Of a stretch of 58,283 bases of DNA, positions 10,301 to 18,592 are shown one piece after another (within the stretch, counting starts at the first letter, position 1; every line of letters begins with the position of its first letter). The stretch covers positions 75,468-133,750 of the forward strand of contig JAOMAZ010000001.1 in NCBI GenBank assembly GCA_028344335.1. The letters are read 5' to 3'. This DNA comes from Deltaproteobacteria bacterium (GTDB taxonomy: Archaea; Thermoplasmatota; Poseidoniia; Poseidoniales; Poseidoniaceae). The translations under genes and the position numbers were made by a program. The notes beneath the pieces are model-generated. The model saw nothing but the letters and a program-made list of their open reading frames with translations. It did not search any database and was not told where the DNA came from.

Positions 10301-10468
10301 AGGTGTTTCTATCGTTGAAAATAAAATTGGTGTTAGAACTTCTAAACTACGTTCTATCTTCTCCTCAGGCTCTTTGGTGCTTATGATTTCCACATCGTTT
10401 GAGATACAGCCCGATAGTGGAACTAATGTCATTAATATCAATACCGAGATAGCAAATCGGCACTCCAT
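7310..10468 (-). CDS. Lipoprotein with TSP3-like repeats and C-terminal PNGase F-like (peptide-N-glycosidase F) domain
   Basis: Start chosen at MECRFAISVLILMTLVPLSGCIS (lipobox LSGC). Central DxDxDGxxD repeats. C-terminal motifs GGGCHEWDYLHYLKICD, EIVATITGHGFGSDAANCSEFCNHEHHYSMNGHSTMEHHLIV, WPYGRAGWCAGQDV align with PNGase F motifs recalled from memory (CDEWDRY, TTISGWG...GCAEWCFRTHTIAIN, WAPDRAGWCPGMAV). Confidence 0.85.
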   Translation of the reverse strand: MECRFAISVLILMTLVPLSGCISNDVEIISTKEPEEKIERSLEVLTPILFSTIETPVIIKGQIGGWKIGDEVTMNLSSQHEKIIDAEPEGSFFSVTDEGSFQLIIGFLTPGIWTVDFELTFTDGEILQYSDILVEILTPIESPPILLLSAIYELDEIAEFTLRGSIEHEAMETCSISAQFFSQNYTGIFNEMTGSFAIELGIINESGSGLAQATCGTWSVVSTNRSFTLLFGSGINDMDGDGIDDEFDSCPEGWGDEDGWSSSPDTDLDGDGCHDGWEDLDDDNDGIADSIDNCPQQYGWNSSLDIDHDQDGCRDSDEDEDDDNDGVIDILDFCPIGETSWLSGFSSDWDSDGCRDVDEDYDDDNDGLNDTEDSCQTGAIAWLRDSYSDWDQDGCRDNDEDYDDDNDGVADFNETGYQLDLCPFTELNRIDVDEFGCAGNQRDSDNDGILDDEDQCPGTPEGVAVSNVGCADLDGDGVFSNVDQCPDTPTKWTVNQLGCTVNQLPVTWNSGPYGNGRMDIVSTFSFPTLAGTTWNFQNKWTGNDTYLFLFKYTDGSGNSNSGTWTYNPATIIRALPDNVHLFYGSFDSSYHSDVVNRKADVESKLTSSEEEKWMPRIHFIDQQGGSINGGLGSLIQNWGTFYYGIDRFQQARETGSLHDWSQGSSCCTNPSQFANEPHSWNSEYTYRIRTTDPGITTVPIFSEQWHSGGWTSSYSSYSNATFPDAATMSGFDTMEVYAYHSCEDNRNRYSGGGCHEWDYLHYLKICDADNSSVCGTEFVRYITTYGREGQWLTDITPYLWMVQDGGERRFKFSGANKMGMEMTVLLSNWAEDDTSFAAEYAFSGGQFKGEYNNQSQHKRQHLFTPPEGADRAEIVATITGHGFGSDAANCSEFCNHEHHYSMNGHSTMEHHLIVGQSKGCQNLIDEGVVANQMGSWPYGRAGWCAGQDVKQWRYDITNWINFGAENNLSYRGLLQGQEYVPQSDTGGTRNIEAHIWLVYYNSTGSTIGSFSMQGPSIPDPLMMECTPFNMRDACLQHIVSTPQQGMMTSLLL
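8960..9765 (-). repeat. TSP3-like calcium-binding repeat array within the PNGase F-like protein
   Basis: Repeated DEDYDDDNDGxxD...DWDxDGCRD units; recurrent + strand cat/atc-rich tracts with ccatcattatcatcatc cores. Confidence 0.85.
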
Positions 10469-10499
10469 GGTTTGCCGACAACGACATAGAACAAGAAGT

Positions 10500-11693
10500 T
10501 CACGCAGCAATTGGATGACTATCGTCTTCAATCCTAATAGAATCCTCGATACGCCCATCATTGATGTGAAACTCTTCAATCATTGACAGCTTAGATGAAT
10601 GAGCAACCCTAATTGGGTGGACCCAAAACAAAGGACCTTGTTTTTCTCGGTCTATTCGTATTACCATCTCCCAATGAATAGCGGCTAAGCCACCATGATT
10701 ACTCCCCGGCCAGTGTGGCGTAGGTGGAGATAATTCCAATTCACCTCCACTAATTGGCAAACTACCTCTACCACCCCATGCCATCATCCTCAATGGGCGC
10801 AAGAATAAACCACCTGGGGCATCAAATTGCATCAACGGTGTCTCTTCTCCAAAACCTCCACCATCTGACAATCCTTGTTCCCAATAATGGGGTAAGGGTG
10901 TTGAAAAACCAGGTGGAGGTTGAGAATTAATTCCCTTGTATAAGATCTCCATAACCTTCTCTCTAGTTGGAGGGAGGGCGCCCACTTGCCACCAGACCTT
11001 TGCCGAAAGCCAATCATCTCTAGGTTCACTAAAATTGATTTTGCAATGTAATTTAGAATCAGCAACAACAGGGCTCAGAAAAAGAATATCAGGCTGAGCA
11101 GGTGGGTCGGAAAGAAACTCTCGTTGGTGCTTGAGGTCTCTAACATTTGCAACCAAACGAAGGAGGTATGGTACCATCATCAATGGCCCAACATATACGA
11201 CAAGGAATGGGTAATCCAATAAACCAAATCGCACTCCTCCAAATATTGTCTCGGGAAGTAGTCCTAATGCAACAAGCAATGGCTCAATAGTTTGAAACAA
11301 TAATCCAATCAACAATAGAGCAACAGCAAAGGTAACAACTTTACGAGCATGGCGATGGATAGGATTTGGCCTAAGGTACCAACCAGTACGCTGTTTTTCG
11401 ACTGCAAGCGGAGGTTCTTCTGAGTCGATTTTGAGTTTTGGTTTGGGTTTGAACGATACCTGTTTTCCATCTGGCCCTTCGATGATTATTTTTCGCTCTA
11501 CAAACCATTCATCTTTGCGGCCCACTCTAAAAGGTGGCAGTAATTGTTCGGCACACTCAATGGCCTCCTCTTCATGGGATACTTCGGCAATAACCTCTTC
11601 GTCATGAATACTTGGCAACCTTTCTGGAATCATCAAAGAAGATTCAAAAGGAGGGTAGCGTATTGAAGATTCAGCAATGATTCGATAACTCAA
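10500..11693 (-). CDS. Membrane protein of unknown function (about two central TM segments)
   Basis: Long ORF with hydrophobic segments VVTFAVALLLIGLLFQTIEPLLVALGLL and YPFLVVYVGPLMMVPYLLRLV; no family recognised. Confidence 0.75.
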   Translation of the reverse strand: MSYRIIAESSIRYPPFESSLMIPERLPSIHDEEVIAEVSHEEEAIECAEQLLPPFRVGRKDEWFVERKIIIEGPDGKQVSFKPKPKLKIDSEEPPLAVEKQRTGWYLRPNPIHRHARKVVTFAVALLLIGLLFQTIEPLLVALGLLPETIFGGVRFGLLDYPFLVVYVGPLMMVPYLLRLVANVRDLKHQREFLSDPPAQPDILFLSPVVADSKLHCKINFSEPRDDWLSAKVWWQVGALPPTREKVMEILYKGINSQPPPGFSTPLPHYWEQGLSDGGGFGEETPLMQFDAPGGLFLRPLRMMAWGGRGSLPISGGELELSPPTPHWPGSNHGGLAAIHWEMVIRIDREKQGPLFWVHPIRVAHSSKLSMIEEFHINDGRIEDSIRIEDDSHPIAA

Positions 11694-11697
11694 AATA

Positions 11698-12978
11698 TCA
11701 CCTACTCTTTAGTATTGCAAACCCTGCTTTAAGTGCTAATGGGCGGAATTTCGGTACTTTTCTCAATAAAGTCATTCCCAATGGAACCGGTTTTTCTATA
11801 TCTCCTTCTTCATTAATTAATTTGATAACCTCAGGTCTTGAAAAGATTTCAAAATGAGTGTCCAATTCATCATCACTGCATGAAGTAACGAATAAGTCTC
11901 TCAGTGCTCTTGCTTTCTCTTGTCTTTTCCGCATACTCATTAATGGTTTGGCAATTTTTTTCATATCTTTTTCAGTTAATTTATTGCGATTTATACCACT
12001 GACCAAGCCATCAATAACAGAATCTACTGCTTCAAATCCAGGGCCAATTCCTCCCCCAGTTGTCGGCTTTGACATACCACCTGCATCACCTAAAAGAATA
12101 GAGCGGTGTGTCCATGGTTTTGGGACAAATCCACAGGGAATTGGTCCGCAAAAACGGGCTGTTTCTCTACAATTTTCAAATCTCTCACTCCACAGTGATT
12201 GTTTCATTAAATAATTAATTAATTGCTCACAACTCCTGCCATCTAGGTCCTCTGCTCTTGACCAGACACCAATGCGGTGAGTCTTTCCATTAGGAATTGC
12301 CCAAGCAAAAAGACCAGGAGCAACATCATTTCCAGTGAACATATCAAGATATCCATCGACTCCTATATAACCAGTCACCTCAACTTGATATCCGATCATG
12401 AATTCCTTTGGTTTGCCCATTTTCAATTGACGCCGCACCCAACTATGGGCGCCATCACATCCAATCAATAGCGAGGCAGTTATGCTTATTTTTTCATTTT
12501 GTTTTTGGATTGTAAGTGAAACTCTTTCCGTATTGATTGAAACATCTAGAGGTTTGGATTTCAACCATAATTCGGCACCAGCCTCCAAGCCTTTGCGAAC
12601 CACTCCTTCATCGAATAACTTCCGGCACACAACATGAGTACGAATGGTATCGGCACGACCGATTTTAACTTCAATTCCGGAAGGACTGTACATCCTTGCT
12701 CCATTTACCTGACTGAGAATAGTATGTTCCAACTCAACTTTCTTCATCGACCCTGGATTAACTAAACCTGCGCATTGAAATGGTTTGCCAATTTCAGAAT
12801 GTTCCTCTAATAATAATACGGAAATACCACTCTTTGCTAAACGAAGAGCAGCATAACCACCAACAGGCCCAGCGCCGACGATGACCACGTCCCAATGCGA
12901 TTGCTGGCGACTCACGAATAAGGCTCGATTATCGAGAAGGCATAGACCTTGTGTATTTGAAAGGTGATTGAGTATCAC
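11698..12978 (-). CDS. Geranylgeranyl reductase family FAD-dependent oxidoreductase
   Basis: DVVIVGAGPVGGYAALRLAKSGISVLLLEEHSEIGKPFQCAGLV and ILLGDAGGMSKPTTGGGIGPGFEA, typical of archaeal GGR family. Actual start may be downstream. Confidence 0.9.
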   Translation of the reverse strand: MILNHLSNTQGLCLLDNRALFVSRQQSHWDVVIVGAGPVGGYAALRLAKSGISVLLLEEHSEIGKPFQCAGLVNPGSMKKVELEHTILSQVNGARMYSPSGIEVKIGRADTIRTHVVCRKLFDEGVVRKGLEAGAELWLKSKPLDVSINTERVSLTIQKQNEKISITASLLIGCDGAHSWVRRQLKMGKPKEFMIGYQVEVTGYIGVDGYLDMFTGNDVAPGLFAWAIPNGKTHRIGVWSRAEDLDGRSCEQLINYLMKQSLWSERFENCRETARFCGPIPCGFVPKPWTHRSILLGDAGGMSKPTTGGGIGPGFEAVDSVIDGLVSGINRNKLTEKDMKKIAKPLMSMRKRQEKARALRDLFVTSCSDDELDTHFEIFSRPEVIKLINEEGDIEKPVPLGMTLLRKVPKFRPLALKAGFAILKSR

Positions 12979-15710
12979 TTTTTCTTGCTTTTACGCTTAC
13001 GGGGAGCGAATTTGAATTTGATATTCTTGCGGCCATCGAGGTATAGAGTTGCAGTAAATGGTTTACCTTTTGCGGAAATGAATTCTTCAAGTGGGCCGAC
13101 TTGGTTTTTCTCCACAAGGCTAATGCATTCCTCTCTGCTAATCTGTCTATCTTTGACAGTCCTCGCGATTTCATACTCCTTGACACCATCTTGCTGCACC
13201 TGGAAATGAGTTTTGGTTTCTATTACAGATTTACCTTTACCATCATCTAACAAGGGGGTTGGGTCAACCTCATACTCCGGCAATTCCTCTTGTGCAAACT
13301 CAAAGCTAACTGCTAGGACTTCCCTTTTTGAACGACTCTTTTTCTCGAGGAATAAACAAGCACTGAATGGATTTCCGCGCTTTGAAATGAAATCAGAGAA
13401 TATGGGAGTTCTTCCTTCTTTTATCAAAATAATTACTTCTTCATTAGACAACTTTCTTCGCCCCATCATCTTTCGACCTTGTAGTAAGATGCAATCTAGA
13501 TTGCTACAGCCAAAATTTTCATCGTCAGCAAAAATACTTCCTGAATTGCATATTGCACATTCACATAATTCCTCAGAGTTATCGGCGTTAAGTTCCTTTG
13601 CAGGCTTTTCTTGGAAATTTACTTCTCCTTTTTCACCGATGGAGATGCCAGTAGAATAGGTCTCAGAGTCTGTTCGGCGAACAAAACCATGCAATTCATC
13701 AATAGAACCTTCTGCAAGCAATCTCTGCATAGTAGGACGGTCGAAATAACGGCCCATGGAACGCTTCCAATAGACTACATCACAGTTCTCAGAACTACAT
13801 GAGTAGCGTTGATCTAATTCTTCTATTACAGAACCACAATTTTTGCAACTTCCTACTGAATCCTCGTTTTTGAACAAATCCTCTTTCTTGAAATTAGAGA
13901 AACTCTCCACTAGTTCTCCAACTTTAGAGGTGATTTCCCCCATATAATCAGAACTCTTTGCATCACCCTTTTCCACTTCTGATAAGCGACTTTCCATTTC
14001 TCCGGTTAATTCAGGTGAAGTAATCCATTCCACAGGTATATGTCTGACTACATCGATTAGGCGAATCCCATCTGGAGTTGCGCGTAATGAACCATTTTTC
14101 AATCGCTGAGCAAGGCCCTTTGTAATCAGTTTCTCGATGGTTTCTGCGCGGGTGGCTGGAGTCCCAAGGCCTTTGCCTTTTAGGGCATCCTTGAATTCAT
14201 CATCCTCTATATCACGACCTGCATTTTCCATGCGCGATAATATGCCTGCATCCTTGAAACGTGATTTTGGTTTGGTCACTCCTTCTTGAACCTTGTATGT
14301 ATCAACATTTGCACTTCCTTGGGGTTTAATTTCCCCCCAACCCGATGGCATCTTAGCAGACTTAGGAACAACCTTTCTCCAACCCTCGGTCTTCAAGATA
14401 TTTGCATCTGCAAATAATGCTCCTGCGCCCAAGGTTGCCTTGCGCTTTTCATCTTCCCAAAGGGCATTTGGATGGAAGGATGCCAAGAATCTTCCAACTA
14501 TCAAATCATATACCAAACGGGTCCTTCCTTCAAGTTCTGAAGGTGGGACTTTGCCTGTAGGGATAATGGCATGGTGATCACTAACTTTTGCATCGTTGAA
14601 ATTCCTCTTTTCGTGTTGCAGGCCATCTTTGAGAAGACGCTTTGCATGTTCTGCCCAAGCCGATTGTGATTCTAATTTTCCAATAATATCCTTGGTTTCA
14701 GAAACCGAGTCTTCAGGCAAATATTTTGATTCGGTTCTTGGATAAGTAGTGACCTTGAAGCGCTCATAGAGTTGTTGAGCATGACCCCCAGTTTCTTTGG
14801 CTGACATATTCCATAATTGGTTTGCCACCTTCTGTAAAGTCGTTAGGTCGAAATTCATTGGGGAACGCTCGGTTCGTTCCTTTTGACTCATGGCAACATC
14901 TAATTTACCAGCTGTTAATTCAGCCTTTAATGAATCCAATTCACTTTGTTCTATGATGTGAGATACTGGCATTTCACCTTGTTTATTTGAACGTCGCCAT
15001 TTGGCATTCCACATTGCATCATCTTGGGATAATTCTGCATCAAGTTCCCAAAATGGAGAAGGAACGTGGGATAGAACCTCTAGTTCCTTGTCGACGAGCA
15101 TAGCCAAGGTAGGAGTTTGAACACGACCTAGGCTGATTGAACCCTTTTGACCGCGACTACGTAGACGCAAAGTGGCAGCACGTGAGCCATTCATGCCGAT
15201 CAACCAATCTGCTTCGGCTCTACTACGAGCCGCATCACCAAGTGGTTCATATTCCGCATCAGGCTTTCTATCATCCCAAGCAGATTGTAAGGCAGAATCA
15301 GTCATTGAACGCATCCACATTCGGCTAACTTTTACTTTTACCTTGGAATGCTCTTGAATTCGGCGGAAAATTAGTTCTCCTTCTCTAGCAGCATCGCAAG
15401 CATTGACTAATTCATCTACATCATCACGCTTGAATAAAGCGACAATTGCTCTTAATTGGGCCGCTTCATTTCGGCTTCCTCTGGCTTTTGTTTTGAATTG
15501 TTCCGGAATAATTGGCAAATTATCCATTTTCCAAGTTTTGTATTTTTTATCATATGACTCTGGAGATTTCAACTCAAGAAGATGCCCCACTGCCCAAGTA
15601 ATCAAAAGTCCACTGCCCTCATAATGTGAGTCCTTCTTGGATGAAGCACCTAAAACTCTGGCAAGGTCGCTGGCTACACTTGGTTTCTCAGCGAGGATGA
15701 CGGCCACCAT
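12975..15710 (-). CDS. Type IA DNA topoisomerase (TopB/topoisomerase III-like) with C-terminal Zn-ribbons and repeat domains
   Basis: Toprim start VILAEKPSVASDLARVLGA, ACDAAREGELIFRRI, SLGRVQTPTLAMLV, active-site region FKVTTYPRTESKYLPED, GLGTPATRAETIEKL; CxxC pairs and three C-terminal repeat units. Confidence 0.93.
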   Translation of the reverse strand: MVAVILAEKPSVASDLARVLGASSKKDSHYEGSGLLITWAVGHLLELKSPESYDKKYKTWKMDNLPIIPEQFKTKARGSRNEAAQLRAIVALFKRDDVDELVNACDAAREGELIFRRIQEHSKVKVKVSRMWMRSMTDSALQSAWDDRKPDAEYEPLGDAARSRAEADWLIGMNGSRAATLRLRSRGQKGSISLGRVQTPTLAMLVDKELEVLSHVPSPFWELDAELSQDDAMWNAKWRRSNKQGEMPVSHIIEQSELDSLKAELTAGKLDVAMSQKERTERSPMNFDLTTLQKVANQLWNMSAKETGGHAQQLYERFKVTTYPRTESKYLPEDSVSETKDIIGKLESQSAWAEHAKRLLKDGLQHEKRNFNDAKVSDHHAIIPTGKVPPSELEGRTRLVYDLIVGRFLASFHPNALWEDEKRKATLGAGALFADANILKTEGWRKVVPKSAKMPSGWGEIKPQGSANVDTYKVQEGVTKPKSRFKDAGILSRMENAGRDIEDDEFKDALKGKGLGTPATRAETIEKLITKGLAQRLKNGSLRATPDGIRLIDVVRHIPVEWITSPELTGEMESRLSEVEKGDAKSSDYMGEITSKVGELVESFSNFKKEDLFKNEDSVGSCKNCGSVIEELDQRYSCSSENCDVVYWKRSMGRYFDRPTMQRLLAEGSIDELHGFVRRTDSETYSTGISIGEKGEVNFQEKPAKELNADNSEELCECAICNSGSIFADDENFGCSNLDCILLQGRKMMGRRKLSNEEVIILIKEGRTPIFSDFISKRGNPFSACLFLEKKSRSKREVLAVSFEFAQEELPEYEVDPTPLLDDGKGKSVIETKTHFQVQQDGVKEYEIARTVKDRQISREECISLVEKNQVGPLEEFISAKGKPFTATLYLDGRKNIKFKFAPRKRKSKKK

Positions 15711-15766
15711 AGAATTGAGTCGCCACAGCCACGATACTTAATGCCTCACTTTAGATGGATTTCTTA

Positions 15767-15787
15767 CAGGTACTAGTATAGTACCTG
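15767..15787. promoter_or_regulatory. Perfect inverted repeat CAGGTACTA-GTA-TAGTACCTG upstream of topoisomerase gene
   Basis: 9-bp perfect arms with 3-nt spacer read directly in sequence; lies 57 bp upstream of the - strand topoisomerase start. Confidence 0.6.
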
Positions 15788-15824
15788 CTGGATATGCGAA
15801 TAAAATTTGGTTGGTTTTTATATC

Positions 15825-16214
15825 TCAGCGAAAACGACTTTCATCCCATGGTTCAGTTGCTGCCGGACCAAGACAATCTCGACATCCTGGATATCCTGCG
15901 CTAAGGAATTCTTCTACTAACTCCATCACTCTGTGAACAAGGTGTTTTATTTCACCCTCAATCCAAACTATTTCCAAAGGTGGTTCCATTCCCCCTAAAC
16001 GGCCGATTTCTTTTTTTCCATGTACTAGACTAACATAATCAAAAGGATGAGAGTTGATATCAGGGAGTAATAACCTTGCAGGAATATGTTGAGAAACCAT
16101 TCCAACTATCGGTTCGGCAATTTCAACAATTGATGAAGGTAGTAGTAGTTCAATGCCTTCTTCTCGAAGAAGTCGGCGGGTGAATTCACCAAGACTAGAC
16201 CTATTTACATCCAT
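15825..16214 (-). CDS. Hypothetical protein (~129 aa)
   Basis: ORF with start chosen at MDVNRSSLGEF; the longer 212-aa version would overlap the + strand pyrD start. Confidence 0.5.
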   Translation of the reverse strand: MDVNRSSLGEFTRRLLREEGIELLLPSSIVEIAEPIVGMVSQHIPARLLLPDINSHPFDYVSLVHGKKEIGRLGGMEPPLEIVWIEGEIKHLVHRVMELVEEFLSAGYPGCRDCLGPAATEPWDESRFR

Positions 16215-16267
16215 GCGCTCACCATGGCGAAGCGCCGCAACGCTTGAAGGGTGTCGGCTGAGCGAGT

Positions 16268-17395
16268 ATGATGATGGCGTTGCTTTGGACCTTGTTTGGT
16301 AGGCCGCTTGTGGCCATCCAAGATTCCGAAAAGGCGCATAGCAGATCATTGAGGTGGATGCGGATTTGCAACAAAATCCCCCCAATTCGCATGCTGATGA
16401 AAGTTTCTTTGCATCCCCGTACCCTAAAAACAAAATTGCTAGATTGGGATCTACGTGGACCAATTGGATTAGCAGCAGGGATGGATAAGAAAGCAGAAAA
16501 TGTTGCTGCTTGGCATAATATGGGGTTTGGGTTCATCGAGGTAGGCGGTTTCACTGCTCATCCCCAAGAAGGAAATCCAAAACCTCGAATGTTTCGTAGC
16601 GGCACGCATAGGGCACTAATCAATCGAATGGGATTCAATAATCCAGGCGCAGAAAAGGGGGCGCAAACCTTGGCAAAGGTTCCAGCAAAAGTAAGACAAG
16701 GAATGCCAGTTTTTGCCAATCTAGGTCGCTCCAAAATTACCTCAAATGAAGATGCACCTGAAGATTATTCCACTAGCCTTGCATCCCTATGGCCAGTCGT
16801 TGAGGGTTTTGTTGTCAATGTATCTTCACCAAATACCCCTGGGTTAAGAGATTTACAAAAGGGCGATGCTTTGAAATCACTACTCGAGGCATGCATCTCG
16901 ATGGAAGAAAAATGCGGGGGTGGCAAACCAATATTTGTGAAAATAGCCCCAGACCTAAGTAATGAAGGGTTGGATCACATTATCGATGTATCTCGTCAAT
17001 GTGGATGTGCTGGAATAGTTGCCACAAATACAACTCTTGAAAGGCCCCAAGCCATCAATGCAAAATCAGAGGCCTTCGTTAAGCAAGAAGGTGGACTTTC
17101 GGGCAAACCACTCAATCAACGTTCCACAGAAGTCATCCACTACATCTATGCAAAAACCAAGGGTGAATGGCCAATTATTGGAGTAGGTGGGATATCTAGC
17201 ACTGAGGATGCTTGGCAAAAAATAATCAATGGTGCAAGTGCAATTCAAATCTATTCGGCTTTGGTATTCAAAGGCCCAAGTATTTTGAAGGAAATCCAAA
17301 AAGGATTAGGGGGCAAGTTGAAGCAACATGGCCTTTCATCCTTGAGTGAAGCTGTAGGTCTATCTCACCGAGGTAATGAAAATGAATCTGGGTAG
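16268..17395 (+). CDS. pyrD: Dihydroorotate dehydrogenase, class 2 (quinone-type)
   Basis: DLRGPIGLAAGMDKKAENVAAWHNMGFGFIEVGG, VNVSSPNTPGLRDLQ, IVATNTTLERP, IIGVGGISSTEDAWQKIINGAS. True start may be an internal Met (~16358). Confidence 0.9.
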   Translation: MMMALLWTLFGRPLVAIQDSEKAHSRSLRWMRICNKIPPIRMLMKVSLHPRTLKTKLLDWDLRGPIGLAAGMDKKAENVAAWHNMGFGFIEVGGFTAHPQEGNPKPRMFRSGTHRALINRMGFNNPGAEKGAQTLAKVPAKVRQGMPVFANLGRSKITSNEDAPEDYSTSLASLWPVVEGFVVNVSSPNTPGLRDLQKGDALKSLLEACISMEEKCGGGKPIFVKIAPDLSNEGLDHIIDVSRQCGCAGIVATNTTLERPQAINAKSEAFVKQEGGLSGKPLNQRSTEVIHYIYAKTKGEWPIIGVGGISSTEDAWQKIINGASAIQIYSALVFKGPSILKEIQKGLGGKLKQHGLSSLSEAVGLSHRGNENESG

Positions 17396-17762
17396 AAGAG
17401 GTAGATTACTGGGGGCTGGCTGTATCGCTTTGTTGGCTTTATCTGCCACTTTATTCCTATCAGAGCCAATTCCATCAATGGCTGTAGATGAATTGATGAA
17501 ATCGCCAAGCAAATATGAAGGCGACGAACTAAGTATTCGAGGAGTTGTTGTCAACGGTTCTTATGATTCGCAAAACCTTCTTTTCTCACTTGAAGGAGCG
17601 GATTACAACCTGAGTATTGATGCAAACAAGGCTGCAATTCCTCAAGCCTTTGGGGAAGGTCTTACCATTCTCGTAGATGGCACATTGGTAAAGAAAGGAG
17701 GATTGTGGGTGCTTGAAGCAGAGTTACTCACAGTCGGCTGCCCGAGTAAGTACGAAGAATAA
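17376..17762 (+). CDS. ccmE: CcmE-like cytochrome c maturation heme chaperone, CxxxY-type
   Basis: Short OB-fold protein with N-terminal TM, YEGDELSIRGVVVNGS..LFSLEG...VDGTLVKKGGLWVLEAELLTVGCPSKYEE; C-terminal CPSKY fits the Cys-type CcmE motif. Confidence 0.75.
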   Translation: MKMNLGRRGRLLGAGCIALLALSATLFLSEPIPSMAVDELMKSPSKYEGDELSIRGVVVNGSYDSQNLLFSLEGADYNLSIDANKAAIPQAFGEGLTILVDGTLVKKGGLWVLEAELLTVGCPSKYEE

Positions 17763-17775
17763 TTGTCGTAGACTT

Positions 17776-18108
17776 GAAATGGGGGCTCCATCCCCCAATG
17801 GCTGGGATAGGAGGGGTGTTGACGTGCCCTGTACCGCAAATCGTGACTGGCGGTCCGAACGCCTTTGGGCGGCGCAATCGAGCTCGGAGTTTCCCTCGCA
17901 TGGACGTCGATGTCTCGCCCTTGAGTGACTCGGGTTGTCGTGAACTGTACCCGGAAGGGGACGGGAATCGCATAACTGGGGAATCAGGTCAGGCCGGGAA
18001 CGGAGCAGCCCTACTCAGGGCCATGGGTGCCTCAGGGATGCGGGGCGGAGGAAGTGCGAGGGTCTGGCTCTGAGAGGCGAGCGTCCACCGAGGGCCCTCC
18101 CACTCATT
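17776..18108 (+). ncRNA. ffs: Archaeal signal recognition particle (7S/SRP) RNA
   Basis: GC-rich, ORF-poor interval with the SRP helix-8 signature (aatcaGGTCAGGccgGGAACgGAGCAGCCctactcagg); GAAATG/CATTTC complementarity at the ends. Ends approximate. Confidence 0.9.
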
Positions 18109-18132
18109 TCAAAATAATTCACACTTTGTAAT

Positions 18133-18588
18133 TCAAATATCGAAAACAACATCACCAATCCAGCCAGGCCCAATAATATCTGGAACTTCTGGATAAGGTG
18201 ATGAAACCTGTTCCGCAGCACCTAATTCTCGGACCTGTAAATCATGCCTTGTAATCGCCTTGATTTCAACTTCTCTCTCAACTTCGCTTGCATCTACCCA
18301 AGCAACTTGGCAATGCAATTGCTGACCTAGCATGAATGAGATATCAACCACCCATTCATTGTGAATTTCTGCTCGATAAAGGGTTTCTTCCAATACTTTA
18401 ACCAGCATTCTATCCCAATCATCTTTCCCTATATTCCACTGAGAATGATGCCACGGGAGGTTAAACTCGGTGGCAGAGAGTAAGATGCTTTGCATCCCAA
18501 GAACTGCCTCTTTTAGTACTCCTTCTGGAGAACTTGAGAAGGCCCGCAATCCAATATCGGCGGTAGTGCCGAATGGCCATGAACTCAT
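18133..18588 (-). CDS. Archease (RtcB/tRNA ligase activator family)
   Basis: Start chosen at MSSWPFGTTADIGLRAFSSSPEGVLKEAVLGM; WDRMLVKVLEETLYRAE, EREVEIKAITRHDLQV, and terminal GDVVFDI as in archease family. Confidence 0.8.
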   Translation of the reverse strand: MSSWPFGTTADIGLRAFSSSPEGVLKEAVLGMQSILLSATEFNLPWHHSQWNIGKDDWDRMLVKVLEETLYRAEIHNEWVVDISFMLGQQLHCQVAWVDASEVEREVEIKAITRHDLQVRELGAAEQVSSPYPEVPDIIGPGWIGDVVFDI

Positions 18589-18592
18589 GATT

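Noticed and set aside
15825-16463. Full 212-aa version of the - strand ORF
   Set aside because: N-terminal third is antisense to pyrD; the internal Met at 16214 is preferred.
17713-18073. Overlapping small ORFs on both strands (71, 81, 99 aa)
   Set aside because: They lie inside the SRP RNA; no protein-like features, high GC from RNA structure.
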